Assembly: GCA_016929465.1 (NCBI GenBank)
Contig: JAFGIT010000084.1
Location: 1-9,392 of the forward strand
Length of the DNA stretch: 9,392 nt
Direction of reading: 5' to 3'
From: Candidatus Coatesiibacteriota bacterium
GTDB taxonomy: Bacteria; B130-G9
This document shows, one piece after another, positions 7,015 through 9,392 of the stretch (the stretch's first letter is position 1; each line of letters starts with the position of its first letter). A program made the position numbers and the translations under genes. A model generated the notes under the pieces. The model worked only from the letters and a program-made list of their open reading frames with translations, ran no database searches and was not told the origin of the DNA.

Positions 7015-8166
7015 ATGGCATTAAAGCTGAATTCGGCAGAGGGGGCGCTGAGGGTGGCCATTCTCACAGGTCAATTGGTCAAGGGAGGCGCCGAGCGGGA
7101 GCTATATAGCTTCCTGAAGGGCTTCGATCGCTCCAGATTCTCCATACGATTAATCCTGCTCAATCCAGGTGGCTACTGGGTCGAGCCAATTCGCTCATTG
7201 GGGATAGAGGTCATCGAGCTTCCCGAGGCTGTTACCCGTATGCCGGGTAGGATCCTATACATCACGCGACTCCTCAAGAAGCTCAATTGCGACATCTGCC
7301 ATTCGTGGAACTTCTATCCCACAATCTATGCCGGCGTCTGCGGCCGGCTGGCCGGTGTTCCAGTCAGATTAGGCTTCTTACAGGACCAACCGGAATACGT
7401 ACTGGGCTCAATGGGTTGGAAGGCGAAGATAATTTTTCGTTGCGTTGACGCCTTTGTGGTCAATTCCGAGATCGCAACGAAAAGCGCTGCGCATTTGGGA
7501 CTCGGAAAGGTAGCAATGTTCGTCGTTCACAATGCGGTTGAGGCGCCTGCTACAATCGATCGTGATTCATCCAAGAGATTCGTGAATGCGCAATGGGACA
7601 TTCCTCTTGAGGCGCCCTTAATTGGTACGGTAGGACGGCTTGATCCCAAGAAGAACCATAAGATGCTAATCAAAGCAATTCAAAGAGCCTCGATTGAACA
7701 CCCGAATCTATATGCGATGTTCGTTGGGGATGGCGCGCTAAGAGACGAGACCGAGGCGGCCGTGCGCGATGCGGGCCTTTCTGAAAGGGTGGTGTTCACG
7801 GGCACGCGAGATGATGTCAATGAGATTCTGCCAGCCTTCGATGTATTCTGCTCGAGTTCCACTAGCGAAGGTCTTGCAAACGCCATTCAGGAGGCGATGG
7901 CCGCAGGCGTTCCGGTCGTGGCGACAGATGTCGGAGGTATTCGCGAACTCATTGATGATGGCGAATCTGGCTTCATCGTGCCGTCGGAAGACACCGATGC
8001 GATGGTTCAAAGAGTTAAGATACTTCTTGGTTCAACCGAAACAAGGAATATGATTGGCATGGCCGGTCGCGAAAAGATGATGCGGGATTTCAGTATAGTC
8101 ACAATGGTCGAAACGCTACAAAATGCGTATCTGAAAATGCTTACGGAGAAAGGACATAATGTCTAA
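7015..8166 (+). CDS. Glycosyltransferase family 4
   Basis: This 383-residue GT4 enzyme has a full motif set. L-V-K-G-G-A-E-R-E-L (21-30) forms the glycine-rich acceptor-domain loop, C-H-S-W-N-F (95-100) carries the usual His of the acceptor domain, and V-V-H-N-A-V-E (170-176) sits at the domain junction. The donor-diphosphate pair is in V-G-R-L-D-P-K-K-N (R208, K213), with E285 and E293 forming E-x7-E in S-E-G-L-A-N-A-I-Q-E. V-G-G-I-R-E-L-I-D-D-G follows, with the same V-G-G-I-x-E loop as gene 4. It has the most orthodox GT4 signature in the window. It would add a sugar to the lipid-linked chain at the cytoplasmic face; donor and linkage are unknown. ATG 7015 has a good ribosome site, and the gene starts 3 bases after the methyltransferase stop. 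Its 3' end overlaps gene 8 by 8 bases, which points to coupled expression. Confidence 0.94.
   Translation: MALKLNSAEGALRVAILTGQLVKGGAERELYSFLKGFDRSRFSIRLILLNPGGYWVEPIRSLGIEVIELPEAVTRMPGRILYITRLLKKLNCDICHSWNFYPTIYAGVCGRLAGVPVRLGFLQDQPEYVLGSMGWKAKIIFRCVDAFVVNSEIATKSAAHLGLGKVAMFVVHNAVEAPATIDRDSSKRFVNAQWDIPLEAPLIGTVGRLDPKKNHKMLIKAIQRASIEHPNLYAMFVGDGALRDETEAAVRDAGLSERVVFTGTRDDVNEILPAFDVFCSSSTSEGLANAIQEAMAAGVPVVATDVGGIRELIDDGESGFIVPSEDTDAMVQRVKILLGSTETRNMIGMAGREKMMRDFSIVTMVETLQNAYLKMLTEKGHNV
8145..8154 (+). promoter_or_regulatory. Purine-rich ribosome site GGAGAAAGGA for gene 8
   Basis: The stretch holds GGAG (10 bases before ATG 8159) and AAAGGA (4 bases before). Either could pair with 16S rRNA. 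It lies within the last codons of gene 7 and supports the ATG that creates the 8-base overlap. Confidence 0.6.
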
Positions 8167-9301
8167 ACGAACCGGAGATAATGAGAAAGCGCCAAGAATC
8201 ACGATCATTTGCGGCTATCCGCCTCCCTATGTCGGAATGCCAATATATGCCGAGCGCTTCTCTGCCTACCTTCTCAGGAACGGCTTCGACTGCAAGGTGA
8301 TCAACATGAGCCCGGAGAAGCGACAATGCAAGGCTGATCACGTCCTAGCTCCTGCAGGAGGAAGATTTCTCAAGTATTTCTCCTCGATGTTGCTCTTGCT
8401 TTTCAATAGATCGGACTTGGTTCACATTAATGCATCAAGCAGCTGGAGTTTCTGGGGCAGTCTATCCCTTTGCGCGTTCTGCAGATTGCTGGGGAGGAAG
8501 GTCGTGCTATCTGTCCATGGGGGGTCTTTCCCAGGGAAGGTGAGGAAATATAATGCCATAGTGAGGCTTGCCGCCAGACTGGGTCTTGCATTTCCTCATC
8601 ACCTCATCTGCATCAATGAAAAGATCAGAAAGGTTCTTGAGTCTCTTGGGATCTCGAGAGGCCGGACATCATTGATCCCTGTTTTCTGCCTCGCCTACCT
8701 TCCCCAGAGCATACCGCGAGCGGATATCTCGAGGAAAATACTCGAGTTCTGTGAATCGCACAGTCCTGTTATTGTAGCGGTACCTAGGCTGGAGATCCAA
8801 TCATCAGGTGGGTGGCAAACGCCAATACTTGCCTTTCCGCTATTGAAGCAACGGCTTCCCGAGGTCGGAATGGTCATTGTGGGAAGCGGGGACAAAGAGA
8901 AAGATTGCCGCCAAATGATCATATCAAAGGGCCTTTCTGAAGACATATTTCTCGCTGTGGACGTTCCGCATCCCGAGGCTATAGCTATCTTCAAGGAGCT
9001 TGCGGACGTGTTAGTGAGACCAACTGGAAACGACGGCGATGCGTCGTTTGTTCGCGAGGGCTTAGCGCTCTGCAAACCAATGGTAGCTAGCGACACCGAT
9101 TTTCGGCCGGATGGCGTGGTGCTTTTCAAAATAGGAGATGCGGAGGATCTCGCAGAGAAAGTGGAGTATGCTCTTGAGCACCGAGAAGAGATCCAATCGC
9201 GGTTAAAGGATTTCGAGCACCCGGATTATTTCGCGGAGACGGTGAAGGTCTATGAACGCGTGGCCAGATGCGCCCTCAGAAATGGTGAAGAGCCCAAATG
9301 A
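8159..9301 (+). CDS. Divergent GT4-like glycosyltransferase with D-x7-E active-site motif
   Basis: This 380-residue protein has a GT-B layout but unusual motifs. The N-terminal domain has I-T-I-I-C-G-Y-P-P-P-Y-V-G (14-26), a first strand and loop typical of a GT4 subgroup, and L-S-V-H-G-G (117-122). In the donor domain V-P-R-L-E (208-212) keeps the Arg at 210, but the Lys expected five residues later is Ser215. V-R-P-T-G-N-D-G-D-A-S-F-V-R-E (286-300) gives D292 and E300, a D-x7-E instead of E-x7-E, followed by V-A-S-D-T-D-F-R-P-D-G. I recall the D-G-D-x-x-x-V-R-E and A-S-D-x-x-x-R-P-x-G signatures from a recognisable GT4 subgroup in polysaccharide loci, so this is probably an active variant and not decay. 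The substrate is unknown. It overlaps gene 7 by 8 bases; its TGA overlaps an ATG that leads to only 17 codons. Confidence 0.86.
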   Translation: MSKRTGDNEKAPRITIICGYPPPYVGMPIYAERFSAYLLRNGFDCKVINMSPEKRQCKADHVLAPAGGRFLKYFSSMLLLLFNRSDLVHINASSSWSFWGSLSLCAFCRLLGRKVVLSVHGGSFPGKVRKYNAIVRLAARLGLAFPHHLICINEKIRKVLESLGISRGRTSLIPVFCLAYLPQSIPRADISRKILEFCESHSPVIVAVPRLEIQSSGGWQTPILAFPLLKQRLPEVGMVIVGSGDKEKDCRQMIISKGLSEDIFLAVDVPHPEAIAIFKELADVLVRPTGNDGDASFVREGLALCKPMVASDTDFRPDGVVLFKIGDAEDLAEKVEYALEHREEIQSRLKDFEHPDYFAETVKVYERVARCALRNGEEPK

Positions 9302-9311
9302 AAGTGGGCTC

Positions 9312-9329
9312 CGCACAAGAATCTGTGCG
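9312..9329 (+). other. Small hairpin in the gap after gene 8
   Basis: CGCACA (9312-9317) and TGTGCG (9324-9329) are exact complements around a 6-base loop. The stem is only 6 bp and no T-run follows, so a classical intrinsic terminator is unlikely. It could protect an mRNA end or be chance. The rest of the 55-base gap holds no recognisable promoter. Confidence 0.35.
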
Positions 9330-9356
9330 TAAGAATATTTGGTTGAGATGATGTAA

Positions 9357-9392
9357 GTGCACGTGCTAACACGTGTTCTCAGCGGAAATAAG
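9357..9392 (+). CDS. Possible first 12 codons of a further gene, cut by the right edge
   Basis: From GTG 9357 the frame stays open to the window end and would read M-H-V-L-T-R-V-L-S-G-N-K, which looks like the opening beta strand and loop of another GT-B enzyme. GTG 9363 is an alternative start in the same frame. The ribosome site is weak (GAGATGATG just upstream). Twelve codons cannot prove a gene; the call rests on the continuing operon layout and the resemblance of these residues to glycosyltransferase N-termini. Confidence 0.33.
   Translation, partial: MHVLTRVLSGNK

Noticed and set aside
8695-9129. 144-codon minus-strand frame opposite gene 8
   Set aside because: It is antisense to the well-supported donor domain, Ser/Pro-rich with no recognisable domain, and has no ribosome site. 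It is a shadow frame.
9312-9329. Intrinsic terminator at the end of the operon
   Set aside because: The stem is only 6 bp and is not followed by a T-run. Coding potential resumes soon after.
9298-9351. 17-codon frame from the ATG that overlaps the gene 8 stop
   Set aside because: It is too short, has no clear ribosome site and shows no recognisable motif. It was not called as a gene.
1-9392. CRISPR array, tRNA/rRNA, insertion sequence, toxin-antitoxin or phage-defence system
   Set aside because: No regularly spaced repeats, transposase or nuclease motifs, terminal inverted repeats or RNA gene signatures were seen. Every substantial frame is explained by polysaccharide assembly.

Overview
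This window looks like the inside of a surface-polysaccharide (O-antigen, capsule or exopolysaccharide) assembly locus from a bacterium. Everything supportable is on the + strand and tightly packed. Gaps between genes are 3 to 55 bases, or the genes overlap by 1, 4 or 8 bases, so the genes probably form one operon that starts before base 1 and continues past the right edge. I see no promoter, clear terminator, RNA gene, CRISPR or mobile element. The organism cannot be named. By eye, GC is near half, and the Ile codon ATA and Arg codons AGA/AGG are common. Starts include GTG and TTG, and Shine-Dalgarno sites (AGGAG, AAGGAGG, AAAGGAG) are clear at several genes. This suggests an environmental bacterium rather than an enterobacterium, but that is inference.

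Layout from left to right: (1) the 3' part of a GT-B-like glycosyl- or polyol-phosphate transferase cut by the left edge (to 1142); (2) a GT4 glycosyltransferase with a GTG start (1161-2351); (3) a second GT4 enzyme (2351-3505), whose reading frame contains a near-perfect 25-base palindrome; (4) a third GT4 enzyme (3525-4694); (5) a polytopic membrane protein of the O-antigen ligase/polymerase (Wzy_C) type with a TTG start (4727-6196); (6) a SAM-dependent methyltransferase with an N-terminal CxxC/CxxC zinc-ribbon-like module, also with a TTG start and overlapping gene 5 by TTGA (6193-7011); (7) a fourth GT4 enzyme (7015-8166); (8) a divergent GT4-like enzyme with D-x7-E in place of E-x7-E (8159-9301); (9) a 55-base gap with a small hairpin, then the possible first codons of a further gene (from about 9357).

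Working model: the cytoplasmic glycosyltransferases build a lipid-linked oligosaccharide of several different sugars. The methyltransferase methylates a sugar, a precursor or the chain end. After export by a flippase that lies outside the window, the membrane polymerase or ligase joins the units or transfers the glycan. No sugar-nucleotide synthesis, priming transferase, flippase or ABC exporter gene is present here. The gene families are ordinary; any novelty lies in the enzyme combination and glycan structure, and in a few sequence features listed as findings.
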